Shown here in pieces: positions 1 through 11,214 of a DNA stretch of 64,000 bases (position 1 is the first letter of the stretch; the number at the start of each line of letters is the position of its first letter). A model generated the notes under the pieces. It saw only the letters and a program-made list of their open reading frames with translations, was not told the DNA's origin and made no database searches. This stretch comes from Ophiosphaerella korrae (lineage: Eukaryota > Ascomycota > Dothideomycetes > Pleosporales > Phaeosphaeriaceae). Location: NCBI GenBank assembly GCA_028456385.1, contig JALNQF010000008.1, positions 62,001-126,000 on the forward strand, read 5' to 3'. A program made the translations under genes and the position numbers.

Positions 1-2
1 TT

Positions 3-1448
3 ATCCCTACCTCCTCTGAGGGTTATCGGTACGACGTCGACAAAGATGCCATTGTCGTTGGCCTCCCGACACCCGCGGTCAAACCATCATCTCAGGAAAC
101 CACATCGTCTTACGATGTGATCGTGATCGGTGCCGGTTTCACTGGTCTTGCAGCTGCCCGCGACCTCTCTACGGCTGGGAAACGTGTGTTGTTGCTCGAG
201 GCGCGTGATCGAATTGGTGGTCGTACATGGACCGCGAAAGTCGATGGCCACAATTATGAGATGGGTGGCACCTGGGTCCATTGGCTCCAACCACATGTCT
301 GGGCTGAAATCACCCGCTATGGGCTTGTCGACGGGCTCAAGGTGAGCTCAGGCACAACACCTGAAGCGAGTATCTCGTATTATAATGATTCCGGGACTAG
401 CATCATCAAAGAGAGACCCGAAATTACGGACGAGCGCTTATTGCCACTCATTGAAGAGTTCATGGACGTGGACGGAGAGGGTGGTAAGCTGCTGTTCCCA
501 CAACCGTGGCTCCCTCTCCAAAATTTCCAGGTGTGGTCCAAGTGGGACATTAGTCTTCAAGAACGTGCCGAGCAGCTCGATATTAGTGAAGAGGACCGTA
601 AATTCTTGTTGTCATGGTTCACCATTAACACCTGTTCTTCTGCCGACAAGGCCTCGTTCTTGAATATGGCCAGACTTTTGGCGCTCTCCGCTTTCGATTT
701 CAACATATTTATGGAAATATGTGGCAAATATAAGTTCAAGGATGGAACAACGGGATTGACGACAGCTATGTTTGATGAGTACAGTGGCGATACTCTGTTT
801 GGCCGTGTTGTCAAATCGGTACTTAGCAACAGCAATAATGTCCAGGTTACCACCAAAGCAGGCGAGATTTACGATGCCAAAAAACTCATCTGTACTCTGC
901 CGCTTCACTGTCTTCCAGATGTGGACTTCTTCCCCCCTCTACCAGCTGCCTTCAAAACAACAAAACATGCCAATTTTGCCGGGAAAGTCCACATCCATTC
1001 GGCCAAGCCTGTTGAGCCATGGTTCGGTATTAGCGATAGCGACCACTCCGTGTGTGCTGCCTTCACTGATGTTGACTCGGCGAAAGGTGGTACACACTTG
1101 GTGTCCTTTGCTGTAGGAGAGAAACTCATCGCAAAGCACCATATCAAGGATGACCCCAAGGCGTATATACGTGCAGTACAGGATGATGTCCTCCCTGCAT
1201 CCACCCAAATCGACCCGACTCATCTGACATGGCACGACTGGACACGAGATGAGTTTTCGAAAGGCGGATGGGCGTCTTACGGCCCAAGACAACTCAAAGG
1301 ATCTTTAGGAGAGATTATGGGAAGCACGCGGCTGGATGATAAAGTCATCCTAGCAAGTGCGGACTGGGCCAGTGGCTGGGTTGGTTATATTGACGGTGCT
1401 TTAGAGATGGGGCGAAGAGCGGCCAGAGAACTCACGACGTCCAAGTAG
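3..1448 (+). CDS. FAD-dependent amine oxidase, 5' end outside window
   Basis: The protein is a flavin-containing amine oxidase of the monoamine oxidase type, expected to oxidise a primary amine to the aldehyde with release of ammonia and hydrogen peroxide. The frame is open from the first bases, so the start codon lies upstream and about 482 residues are visible. The dinucleotide-binding motif VIVIGAGFTGLAAARDL is followed by the second FAD motif EARDRIGGRTW. The C-terminal flavin motif WASGWVGYIDGALEMGRRAA is present near 1366-1425. The segment FSKGGWASYGP lies where animal MAO carries the cysteine that binds FAD covalently; no cysteine is there, so FAD is probably non-covalent, as in Aspergillus MAO-N. 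No intron is needed in the visible part. The family is clear; the substrate is unknown. Confidence 0.9.
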   Translation: MPTSSEGYRYDVDKDAIVVGLPTPAVKPSSQETTSSYDVIVIGAGFTGLAAARDLSTAGKRVLLLEARDRIGGRTWTAKVDGHNYEMGGTWVHWLQPHVWAEITRYGLVDGLKVSSGTTPEASISYYNDSGTSIIKERPEITDERLLPLIEEFMDVDGEGGKLLFPQPWLPLQNFQVWSKWDISLQERAEQLDISEEDRKFLLSWFTINTCSSADKASFLNMARLLALSAFDFNIFMEICGKYKFKDGTTGLTTAMFDEYSGDTLFGRVVKSVLSNSNNVQVTTKAGEIYDAKKLICTLPLHCLPDVDFFPPLPAAFKTTKHANFAGKVHIHSAKPVEPWFGISDSDHSVCAAFTDVDSAKGGTHLVSFAVGEKLIAKHHIKDDPKAYIRAVQDDVLPASTQIDPTHLTWHDWTRDEFSKGGWASYGPRQLKGSLGEIMGSTRLDDKVILASADWASGWVGYIDGALEMGRRAARELTTSK

Positions 1449-2367
1449 TAGGTTATAACAACCCGTTTGGGGCCCTACCTGTGGTACATAGGATCGTTGA
1501 CCTTACGACTTCCATTCTGATTAGTGGCAAATTAGGCGAATTAAACGATCAAGTGTTACCATCAAGCAATCGTAGGAGACTTGATACGCGACGCGCAATA
1601 CACAAATAAAGATGGGGGCTGTCCTCCTTGTAAAGGGGTAATGCCGTCTAACTCCTCTGATTAGATTGGTTGGCTCCCCAATCTAGTGTAAGAGATCGCG
1701 GGTAAGCCTTCTTACTAGCAATCTCTCCTAAGTTTTCAAATACACTAGATGCATTTAGATCTAATTTAATTAGGTCTTGTAACCTAGGGAAACAACGTAC
1801 ATGTATTGTTTCTCGAGACTTTGAATACTTGAAGTTCCAGCTCACGGAGATTGACATTAGGCACCTCTTCGCAATAAAGATCGAGAACGAGGTAGAGACG
1901 GGTAGGGGAAGAGGGGTCAATACATATATGCATGCCGTAGGCCTCTGAATTTGTGAGATTTTGTGATTTAAAGAAAGCTTCAACCATTATTCTCTGATCC
2001 TTGATGTATTGTTGTGGACATCGAAGAACAATCCGTTTTGGAGTATTTTGACTCATTATTATTAAGGAATTTAGTTGAAAAAGGCCAAGTGTCACAGCTT
2101 AAAAGATAATATAAAGATAAAACGTTGTGACTGTCGCAGTGTCGCAGTGTCGCAGAGCCGCGGGATTAGAAATGAAAGGGCGCTGGCTTGAGGCGGTATG
2201 TCACGTGCAAAAATGACCGGAGCTGGATTATTATCTTCCGGCCAAGCACCGCCATGGCTCCAGCCACAGTCTTGGCTCACCCACCGATCTAAATAAATTA
2301 CATGTGCGGGTGTCGTTTTGCGCTAGCCAGATTAGTGGTTGCCTTGACTGGAAGTGCTGATAGCGGT
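1449..2367. other. Intergenic; possible decayed ORF on minus strand
   Basis: There is no intact gene. Two overlapping minus-strand reading frames (1784-2095 and 1648-1983) look like consecutive parts of one broken coding sequence that changes frame near 1795. The visible product is short and matches no family I recognise. It may be a relic or chance. Confidence 0.25.
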
Positions 2368-2372
2368 AGCGA

Positions 2373-2650
2373 TGTAACGAAGGTTCTCAGAATACTCGAG
2401 ACTCTTGAGAACTCTGGTACGAGTCGGGGGCGGGGCCGATACACTAGAAATCATGACGTTGTATAGTAGCAGTCCAAAGCGGGGCAGATGCGCTACACCA
2501 GCGCATAAAAGGCTCTACACTCGCGAAGAGAGTAAAGCAAGTATTATTCTCTCTTAGATACTAGTGGTACCCTTCAATACTATTCGTTATCCCTTCACTA
2601 TCTCCTGTGGCCTACGGCAAGTACTATTGTCTTCCAGCTACCTCCTAACA
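2373..2650 (+). mobile_element. Solo LTR, copy A
   Basis: A 278-bp sequence starts TGTAACGAAGG and ends CTCCTAACA, the TG...CA termini of a long terminal repeat. It is flanked by a perfect 5-bp direct duplication AGCGA (2368-2372 and 2651-2655), as left by retrotransposon integration followed by LTR-LTR recombination. An internal CATAAAAGG near 2504 could be the LTR promoter. A near-identical copy lies inverted at 2820-3096. No gag or pol remains nearby. Confidence 0.85.
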
Positions 2651-2819
2651 AGCGACCTCGTATGAATTTGCACGACACAACAGGCACAAGGTTGGTGATA
2701 GATTCCCAGTTTGTAAGAAGCTTCTAAGGTTCATATACAAGCATTTATTAGTAAACTAGAGCGGAACAAGCCTCAGGGAGGAGCTACAGGAAATAAGTTC
2801 TGATACGCTATAGAAAGGG

Positions 2820-3096
2820 TGTTAAGAGGTAGCTGGAAGACAATAGTACTTGCCGTAGGCCACAGGAGATAGTGAAGGGATGACGAATAGTATTGAAGGG
2901 TACTACTAGTATCTAAGAGAGAATAATACTTGCTTTACTCTCTTCGCAAGTGTAGAGCCTTTTATGCGCTAGTGTAGCGCATCTGCCCCGCTTTGGACCG
3001 CTACTATACAACGTCATGATTTCTAGCGTATCGGCCCCGCCCCCGACTCGTACCAGAGTTCACAAGAGTCCGAGTATTCTGAGAACCTTCGTTACA
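2820..3096 (-). mobile_element. Solo LTR, copy B, inverted relative to copy A
   Basis: This 277-bp sequence is the reverse complement of copy A with about nine differences by eye, nearly all C/T or G/A transitions. It has its own perfect 5-bp duplication AAGGG (2815-2819 and 3097-3101), different from that of copy A, so the two insertions were independent events. Together they form a palindrome with roughly 277-bp arms and a 169-bp spacer (2651-2819). Confidence 0.85.
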
Positions 3097-3101
3097 AAGG
3101 G

Positions 3102-3452
3102 CCCCTCTGCGAATCAGGCGCGAAGGGGACAAGGCGAACGTAATATTTGTATGGGACGGGTTATAGGTGTACACAGGTAGCTATAGTGTACAACTCATGC
3201 GGAAATATAGTAAATATTAACGTGTATGAAGAGTTAATATTGTTTGAAGTCAAAGTACCCCTTATATTTTTCGGCACGCCAGGTTTTTTGTAATGTAGGG
3301 ATAGACTTTAACTCTTATATTTACATTTATAGCCTATCTACTCTCTACCTCTAAATCTACCTAAGATACATTGCTAAATGACTTTGCTAAAGTGCTAACG
3401 TAGGTCTAGGTAGATAAGTAGTCTTACTATTTGATTATTTCCTCTAGCTAAG
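3102..3452. other. AT-rich intergenic stretch
   Basis: I see no gene and no clear repeat here beyond general AT-richness between the LTR relics. Confidence 0.5.
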
Positions 3453-3563
3453 TGTAACGAAGGTCCCCGGAACCCTTGAGATCCTTGGGAACTCTGATGC
3501 TAGTCTCGAGCGGGGCAGATACGCTAGAAACCATGACGTTGTATATTACTAGTCCAAAGCAGG
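3453..3563 (+). mobile_element. Truncated third copy of the same LTR
   Basis: The stretch begins TGTAACGAAGG and follows about the first 110 bp of copy A, including the CATGACGTTGTAT and AGTCCAAAGC blocks, but is more diverged. It stops abruptly at 3563, where a different LTR-like sequence begins. The remaining LTR body is not found beyond that block, so the copy is broken rather than simply interrupted. Confidence 0.65.
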
Positions 3564-4024
3564 TGTCAGATTTCAGATGTGAGATTTGAGTCACTGAGTT
3601 CAAAAAATGGAGTTCTCGATTGAAGAGATTGATTGTTCTGCCTATTATCTGCGTTCTGGCTGCCTCTGATATCCTTCACGAGTTTCTTTGATTACCCTCG
3701 TGTCTCAAAGGCCGCCCTTGTTGAATTGCTCTCCTGTTCAAGGGATGCGCCGCCGTTAAGCTGATGCTTTGTTGTTGGGTTAGGGGCGAGGCTAGTATCG
3801 CACTAGTCGCACACTAGCATCGTAGATCGATCGCCATCGCCGATCTCCAACGTCATCTAAAGCTCATGAGCCAGCTGAGTGAGCCAACTCGCAAGCTCCA
3901 TCCATGAGCTGAGTCTTGAGATTGAGATCTCAGCTCGGCGCAGTGTCGAGCGCGAGCACTCGTCGCGCTGGAGCTCTGGCAGCAGCTCGTAATCGTTGCG
4001 CTGGTACACGCACCTCATCTGACA
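3564..4024. mobile_element. LTR-like block with TG...CA inverted ends
   Basis: A 461-bp block starts TGTCAGAT and ends ATCTGACA, a perfect 8-bp terminal inverted repeat with TG...CA ends typical of LTRs. It abuts the broken LTR copy on the left. The flanking five bases (GCAGG and GTTAC) do not match, so there is no target-site duplication. It could be the 5' LTR of a deleted element or a chance pairing of ends. Confidence 0.45.
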
Positions 4025-4881
4025 GTTACAGACTAAGGAGATAGTTAGAATAGGACTAGGCGATAGTAGCGATAGGGTAGAGAAAGGTTAGTCGCCTCCT
4101 CTAGATACTAGAGAACATCGACTAGGCGACATCGATCTCTTCTACAGCCTTAGGGGTGGTGAAAACGACTGCTGCCCTCGTTTTATAGCAACGCCTGACT
4201 CTAAGCCTATTTGTAGAGATAAGAAGCGTGAAGTTTTATATACTTTTAGTTTGTGAACACGAACCTGCGGATATTATAAGTAAAGTAATCTAAGTTGATG
4301 TATAGGATACGTTACATATTCTTTAGGGTTGCTATGTTTAGTAGTAGTAAAGATTATTGGTCTTTGGCTAGCCATGCGTATACATATGAAGACGTCAGCT
4401 TTTGTAAGTATGGGAAGATCTAAACCTTTTTTAAACAACGATTTGGACCTCTTATTGTAGGCTCGAGCTGGATTCCGGGGTTGCCTTATTGTCACGTTGG
4501 GAAGCGTAAGGACAAAGGTAATGTAACTGTTAGAATTCGAGATTTGGAAGTGCGGGGACTGATTGCGGTTCATAGAAACCGTGCTATCGGCGTCTTTTAA
4601 CTCTGCACCGGCGGACCTTAGGTGAGCCTACAGTCAAGGATCTCAGCAGAACCTAGCGATCGTGATCGCCATAGCGCTTAAAAAGCGCTTATAGTGTTGT
4701 TTACATATTAACATATAAAAGCTATAGGTTTGAAAACTTGAGATTTCGTAGGGATGATAGTTTGTATAGCTAGGAACTCAGTTATTGTTTGTTAATACAC
4801 ATGCTACAGGCTTATCAGCACTAACTAGAAAGCGGACGGATGAACTAAAACATTGCACTTATCTCGCTCACCCGCTCTGAT
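4025..4881. other. Intergenic
   Basis: No supported gene. A 99-codon minus-strand open frame at 4274-4573 has no recognisable features. Confidence 0.4.
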
Positions 4882-6073
4882 GTGCTACATATTCTATATA
4901 CCGGGCATCATATCCTCATACAATGGCGCTTAACCAGGAAGAGAAAGGCCAATTTGGCCTCAGCATTGTCCTGCCCTATGCTCAAAATCCTCAGCGGCGG
5001 CACGGCCGATTTCCTCTTCCGAGGAAACTTGGCTCAGCTACTACAAGATGGCAAAACAACCATTGTGGTTAAGCACTCAAAGGGATTTGTTTCAGCGAAC
5101 CAGAATTTTCGGCTGAATGTTTCGCGTTGCGTAGGCTCAGCTTTCTCTTGTTTTTGTTTCGGTGATGGGTTTGTTGAAGAGTAAGGTGGAAATATACTGA
5201 AACTTTATGAAATTTAGATCTATGAGGAAAGAGACTATGCTCAACGCCCTGCACTATTTTCGACCAGAACTCCACCTCTGTATCATTTCAATCGCGAGAC
5301 AGGTACCTAGGTTCTGGAAGATCTAACAGATACAATCGATGTGAAGACGGTTCTAGAATAGCCTGAAGACTTGAATAAATTTCCTGTGTCCATTTTGATT
5401 GCAATGGGTCACGCTCTAGGAGCCTGGCTCAATTCTTTTTACTCATGTGTTTCAGAGCCGGCTCAAGCTAGCATTAAAAAGATCATCAACGATAATGCGC
5501 CTATGCAAACGATAAGATATTCAATAAGTTACTGAGCATTTATAGGCGCCGTGCAAGAGTTCCCAGAGACTTGGGAAGTGAATAAGGAGGCATTGCAAGC
5601 AGTGCAAGACATGGCAACCGCAGAATATGTAAAGCCACCCTAAGACGGTAGAGAGAGGAACTGGGGGGTAATCCACGGTTACTTCTGGGCTGGGAAGTAA
5701 GTTCTGTTGTACTCTAATCTGACTTCGTATCTGAGTTACTAATAATTATTCAAAACGTAGTGACTTAATACCAAATATCATTTCACTTGAGCAGAATCAG
5801 TCAGAAAGAGCAGATCTCTTCGTCATTGATTGGGAGCTTGCTCAATTCGGTCGAATAGAATACGATCTTGGCCAGATGGTTGGTGATATCTATGAACGGA
5901 AGCACTTCTTTGAGGCTGACAGCGCTCTTCATATTGTCAAAGGATTTGTTGCAGGGTATGGCGCTCTAAGTGATGATGAGGCCTTTCGGATCGCTATTCA
6001 TGCAGGCCAACATCTAATCTGCTGGTACATTAGACGGAACCCAAAAGCTCCTTTTACACAGCCTCTAGATTAG
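4882..6073 (+). pseudogene. Decayed APH-family phosphotransferase (kinase-like)
   Basis: This is a dead copy of a fungal APH/choline-kinase-like phosphotransferase. The N-lobe LSGGTADFLFRGNLAQ and VVKHSKGFV is readable at 4990-5090. The middle (LYHFNRETGT, VLEDLTDTIDVKTVLE, ILIAMGHALGAWLNSF) is readable from 5278 in a second frame. The C-lobe DLFVIDWELAQFG and later residues are readable at 5813-6073. In-frame stops lie at 5308, 5359, 5533 and 5641, and at least one frameshift separates the first two blocks. The catalytic-loop equivalent reads HGYFWAGK, so the usual catalytic Asp and metal-binding Asn are both replaced, while the IDWE metal site survives. A GTAAGT donor after WAGK near 5697 suggests a former intron. 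Confidence 0.8.
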
Positions 6074-6406
6074 ATCCAAAATTTAATTTGTATTGAAACT
6101 GATTTTGTTGTAAAGGCGTGGGAGACGGACCGGAAACGGTTTAGGAGGAGTGAGCTAGCGTGCCTATTTAAGTGAGCTTAATTGTTATAATACTGTATTA
6201 CCATTGTATCTTCTGTGCGAGTTGTGTGATAGAATGAGTTAGGCATAAATAGGGACTCGCCTATCAGTTCACCCATCGGATTGTCCGTTGGCTCGCTCAG
6301 TAAGCCCGTCTTACTGCTCCTGTGTATCCAAAGGCGCATGCTCGCACCCACGTACCCGAAATATAGTTTCTCACCAGTATAAAATGCTTCGTTATAATGG
6401 CAGCTT

Positions 6407-6805
6407 CTACATGATTTGCATGAGGTACGTGGACTGGATCCAGGCTCTCGTGCCTGTCCTAATACCATTATAAGTATGCAGGAAATTTAAAGAGACTAGG
6501 AAATTGATAGGTTTCAACGCGATCTCGCTTGCAGTTACATATCCCTCGAAAGTAAACGAAGTGGAGTGCTTGTAGTCGTAAAATACCATGACAATTTCTC
6601 CGCCATTATGCTTCAACTCAACTTCCCAACAGCTGTTGTATCCATATAGCTCTTTAGTCGGTGGTATCCCAAAGAGGATGGACATACGATAGTAAAGAAG
6701 CTGCGAAGAGATTTGCTTGCTAAACAAGATTTCTGTGCCAGTACGTGGGTACCTGTGTATGAATTTCGAATCGGCTGGTTTGTGCAGATATCGTGCGAAG
6801 TTCAT
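6407..6805 (-). other. Possible hypothetical protein fragment
   Basis: A 132-codon minus-strand frame, with a second overlapping frame at 6178-6468, has a balanced composition that could be coding (for example CWEVELKHNGGEIVMVFYD). I recognise no domain and no convincing splice structure joins the two frames. It may be an orphan gene, a relic or noise. Confidence 0.25.
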
Positions 6806-9589
6806 CTTTCTTTTTGAAGACTGGAATCGTAGCCCCTGGACGGAGGAGCAGCCTCATCTAACAGTTAATCAGTGCTCTATCTCTAGGAGTACAAGCACAA
6901 CTGCTCACATGGTTTGTTATATTCCTAGATTGCGCGAATGCCTTCGGTTGAATGTTGCTCTTGTGAATCAACATCTGAATCTGTATGGATGGAGACAATC
7001 TCCTCTAAGCCCTTGATTCTCAGCGGATTGGTTGAGTTCTGAGACGAGTCCAATGCAATATCAGGAACGAATAAGGCTACGGGGAAGAGAGCAGTGAGGT
7101 GCGGTATTGAGCACTCGCCCTATAGGTATGGAAACGTTTATGGTTTTCCTTCGGCTTGCTTCTGCTATGGCAGGCACGGCTAAAGATAGTTAGTGCCTTG
7201 TTACGCCACAACTTTATATGCAGAGTCTCTCGACGCACGACACGCTTAGGGCTAACACTAGTGAATTCACGCGCCTGTCAGGAGACTTCGCGTTCGTGTC
7301 AAGAAAATGCTAGCTAATTGCCCGTAACGCAAAGGTCCACCAATGTTTCAATTGAATATCGGCTGGAAGGTAGAATAAGATGACGAGATTGTCGTAGTGT
7401 TGTATTATTGCTAGATGTAGCATTCCAAGGTTCTCCCCTTCCGCAGTGGGGTTCCTCGATCAAAAGCCAGCTCGTGTTCCGCATGATCAGAAACACAATT
7501 CCTTCTAGTTTTGGGCAAGCCCAGGCTTGAAATTAGCACAACCGACATGGTTGACCTAGCGGCATGCCTTTCGTTCATGGTATTAGAGCAAGCGTTTCAT
7601 GGCGATGTAAGCCTGTTGATATAACTCATGACCTTCTGACCTATCACTTGAACCAAGCCTCCGGTATGCACTTGGTGCTTCCGTTCAATATGCACATTAT
7701 AAGGCAGCAACTCTAATTCCGACTAAATGCAACTCGGCTGCTATCGAGCATCTGAATCTGAGAGAAGCAAGACTCCGAAAGAAAGTGCCTACGTCAACGT
7801 CAACACCAACACCAACGCCGATATGCTCGGTTCGGACTGGACAGTGCAGGTGGTGGCTTGGCAAAAGACCATCGCGACTGTCCCCAATAGTCACTTGCAA
7901 TGGATCTTATCAGATGATATTAGGAACAAGGCTGCTTCATGCTGTCTGACCGCGAGCGAATCATCACACAGTTGAGTAGCACTGACATGGCTGAACTCGC
8001 ACGTCAGCACCAGTATTTGCGCACCTACTAATTAGTACGTTTCACAACCACATCACCTGTCATTAAGTGCTGAAATGTTACAATACAATTGCCGGCATGA
8101 AATCTTTCTTGGAGATGCCTCGGAACAGGCTGTCGAGCAAGATGACTTTCTCAAATGTACCAATCAAACCATCTGTCAGTTGCATGGCCTCATCAACTTG
8201 AAGGATCGGTTTCACGTCAGGTGTATTAAAACTACTACGTCTGTGTTGGTTAGGGAGGTAAATTTGAGGGAAAGGGTACCGATAGAAAGTTCCACAATGA
8301 GAGTCGAATTGTGGAAGAGCCTATAAATCTCAATGTTATCTTGTCATGCAAGGTGTGGATTGTTCTCTCGCTTTTTTTTGTGCTTGTTAGCATTACTAAG
8401 TAACGGCAACTGAAACTTTTACAAACTAATTATCCCCAGTATTTTATACTTGGCGAGAATATCAACAATTTCGTTGGATGCAAGATGAACCCAGTCCATC
8501 AGGCACTTGCTTGTGGTGGTTTGAGCAGCGAAGTTGAAGTTTTACCTGCTTTGGGCGCCAGCTCTATCGGAGTGGGGACGGACATTGGTATTTGCCCACT
8601 GATATGCTCCATAATTGGCAGATTGAATACGAAGTTCTCTTCCATTTATGTGTTTCTAGGTGGCTCGGTGCGATTATTAGCAGCGTTCTGTGACTCATTT
8701 GCAACCAAATCATCCCTCGAAAGATTTCCGTGCCGCACTATGGATCTCCTTCAACGCTAACTCCTATGACAGAATCCAGGCCAAATCTTGATGAATTCCG
8801 CAGTAAGGCCTATATCAATATAAACGCTATGCCTGAAACTCATTGTGAAGTCCTTACTGTCTATGAAGCCTTGGCTTCATGAGCCTGATCTTGTCAATAT
8901 TTCCTGGAGATAAGAGCAAGTAGCGTGTCCCAAGTGTTACGCAACGATGGATACAAAACCATCAGCCACTCCTGACATCGATGAAGTTGTGTAAGTTGTG
9001 CAAAGAGCTAGGCCCAAGGTACGCTCTCAGAGGTATTGCGATCCAAGAACGTCTGAGTAAGTATTTTGACAGACTATCCAGTATGCTGGAAGCTCTCAAA
9101 ACGGATATTGAAAGTCTTGATTTGATTTTCTTCTACTGTTGCGATACAATATTACTGGCAGAGCCCTCTGATATCCTGAAGGACGGTAATACAAGAATTG
9201 CTCTGCGTCTTCTACAGTAAGACAGCCTTAGTCGGCAGATTATCAGTTTGCGCCACCTTCGTGCTCATAAAAGAAAACAATCGTACTTAGACAATGCATG
9301 TAATATCTGTTTATAGACAATTTGTAGTCTCATCCGGCGGGTACTATAATAGAATAAAGGCTATTGAACACATCATCATGTGTCTTTAGGAAGTAGGAAG
9401 GTCCAATCTGAGCACCGTTGAGGCAGTACCTTGAATTCATTTTACTATGGGAGCCTTTGGAGAGAGGCATCTTAACCTGGTGACGAAAGTGATTGTTTGA
9501 TTGATAGCCGGACCAGTAATTTAGCACGATCGCTCTCCTTCATGGTTCGGTACTTATGAATTTTTTTTTGTATAACTTGGATCCAATAT
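6806..9589. other. Gene-poor stretch
   Basis: No intact gene is supported. Several short open frames exist on the plus strand (7727-7975, 8485-8760, 8981-9220) with no recognisable domain. On the minus strand an 81-codon open frame at 8078-8320 has a protein-like composition (DEAMQLTDGLIGTFEKVILL) and could be an exon or relic of an unidentified gene. Confidence 0.35.
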
Positions 9590-10313
9590 CTACTTGTGTA
9601 TCTGACCAGGTTGCGCCATAAAATTAGGATTTGGATTTGAATGTTGCACATCATGCCCTGCAAGTTCAACAGCATGCCTTTCAATACTCCCAGAAGGTAG
9701 CTCTTGAGGACGGCTTCCATACATATATGGATTGTATTCCAGCGCGTTCCCCTGCGAGCTCCCATGTCTGTGTTGCTGACGTTTCTTGCGCAACAAGAGG
9801 AATACAATTCCAGCAATAATGCCCAAGCCAAGCACTCCCCCTACTGTACCGCCCACGATAGCTGCCGTCGGTGGACTCGAAGACGGCACTGGTGATGATG
9901 ATGGTGATGGCGATCGTGACGCCCTCGCGGCATTCGGATCGCAAAGGTCGATACTGTAGTAGACAAAGGTGGAGTTATGGCAACTGGCGACTTGGATCTC
10001 TTCTTGATAACCACCACAGATAGTTTTGGTAGTATCGTCGACATAAATAGTAACTTGGATGACATTGTTAGATTTGATAGAGAAGGCTGGGAACGCGTAG
10101 CATACCTGTGCACCCAGGGTCTAAACCGACAACCTGAAAGCTTCCATACTCACCGTTCCGTCTGAGGTCGGTGCATGCGCCATCGGGGTAGCCGTTGGGA
10201 CCCTCAAGGCCTCTCAGTGATTTTTGACAGTTGGTATCGGAAAAGAGGGCTATCTGGCTGACGGCAGTGCATTTGCTTGCGATAGAGAGAATGACAAGAA
10301 AGAGGGCGAACAT
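9590..10313 (-). CDS. Small single-pass membrane protein with secreted Cys-containing ectodomain
   Basis: Two exons (10313-10106 and 10053-9590; 52-bp intron GTATGC...CCAAG) encode 223 residues. Removing the intron joins GLDPGCT to VTIYVDD and restores one frame to the stop. Residues 1-20 (FALFLVILSIASKCTA) form a signal peptide. An ectodomain of about 95 residues follows with six cysteines (around 30, 46, 67, 82, 94 and 107), then a Ser/Pro-rich stalk (115-131). A transmembrane helix with AAIVGGTVGG and GIIAGIVFLLL (about 134-157) is followed by a basic RKKRQQH stop-transfer and a polar 60-residue tail. The layout resembles fungal Wsc/Mid2-like surface proteins in miniature, but the ectodomain is not a WSC domain. 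Function is unknown; a surface sensor or adhesion role is inference. Confidence 0.8.
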
Positions 10314-11214
10314 GATATTATGAAGTCCCTCCAGACCTTGGGTGCACAATATATCTAATGTAAACCCGAAGGGATGTAGGGCTGGTTTCTAGGACCCGAG
10401 AGAATGGTCTAAGAAGGGGGCATGAATGCCATTAAATTTATGATTAGCTTTGTGGCGGGTCAAGCTGAGGTTGGGTCCGTGGGATACTGGGGGCTGAGTG
10501 CATGCCAAGGCTTGCCCTATGTGCCAAGAGAACAACAAGAATGGGCGATTGCTGCGATTGCCTGAAGGTCGAAGCCTGGTAAGACTACACCTGGCCACGC
10601 TGTTGCGGGAAAGCTCTCTTTTCTGCCCTTAGCGGCTAAGAAACACCGGATCAATGACAGGTATTCTCAGCTAGGCAGCTTACCGTAGTACTGCGTAGTA
10701 CCAGTACCAGTGCTTGAAATGAACAAACGGGTCAAGCCGACTAGCCTGCCGCGCCGGTTGGATACCCAGCACCCAGGTGTCAATACAAAATGGAATAGGA
10801 ACACGTTTTTGATGAGTTAAGTAACTGCCACTAGTATTGCTTGATTCTTCAGAAAAGTGTTGCCTGTTCCCATTCCTGTTCCTTTGTGTTTGACACCCTG
10901 GTGCCAAGGCTACTGAAATCTACGGCAATCGATCCGCCGCGTTCGTATCTCGCATTACATTTTTCTCATCGACGATGGCCTCAGCAACCTAACGCTTTGT
11001 CAATCGAAATTTTTTGCGACTCGAAAATCTGCCATATCGAAGTCGGAGAAGGCAGCTCACGTGAAGCTGTTCAAGCAATTGGTTGTCGCTTACTCCCTTG
11101 ACCGGTGTTTTGCCGAGAGCCGGGGATGTGGGAATGAGATTGCTCGAGCGAGTCATTCCTGCCTCAATTTGCCAAGCATTGCAACTGAAGTAGAATCAAA
11201 TCAGCAACGTGGGT
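10314..11214. other. Intergenic, upstream of the membrane-protein gene
   Basis: The stretch contains the presumed promoter of the minus-strand gene starting at 10313. No other gene is recognisable. Confidence 0.4.

Noticed and set aside
2373..3096. A single foldback (hairpin) transposon made of the two 278-bp arms
   Set aside because: Each arm has its own distinct 5-bp target duplication, which shows two separate LTR insertions rather than one foldback element.
4274..4573. 99-codon minus-strand frame
   Set aside because: No domain, splice signals or neighbours to support it; within an AT-rich relic region.
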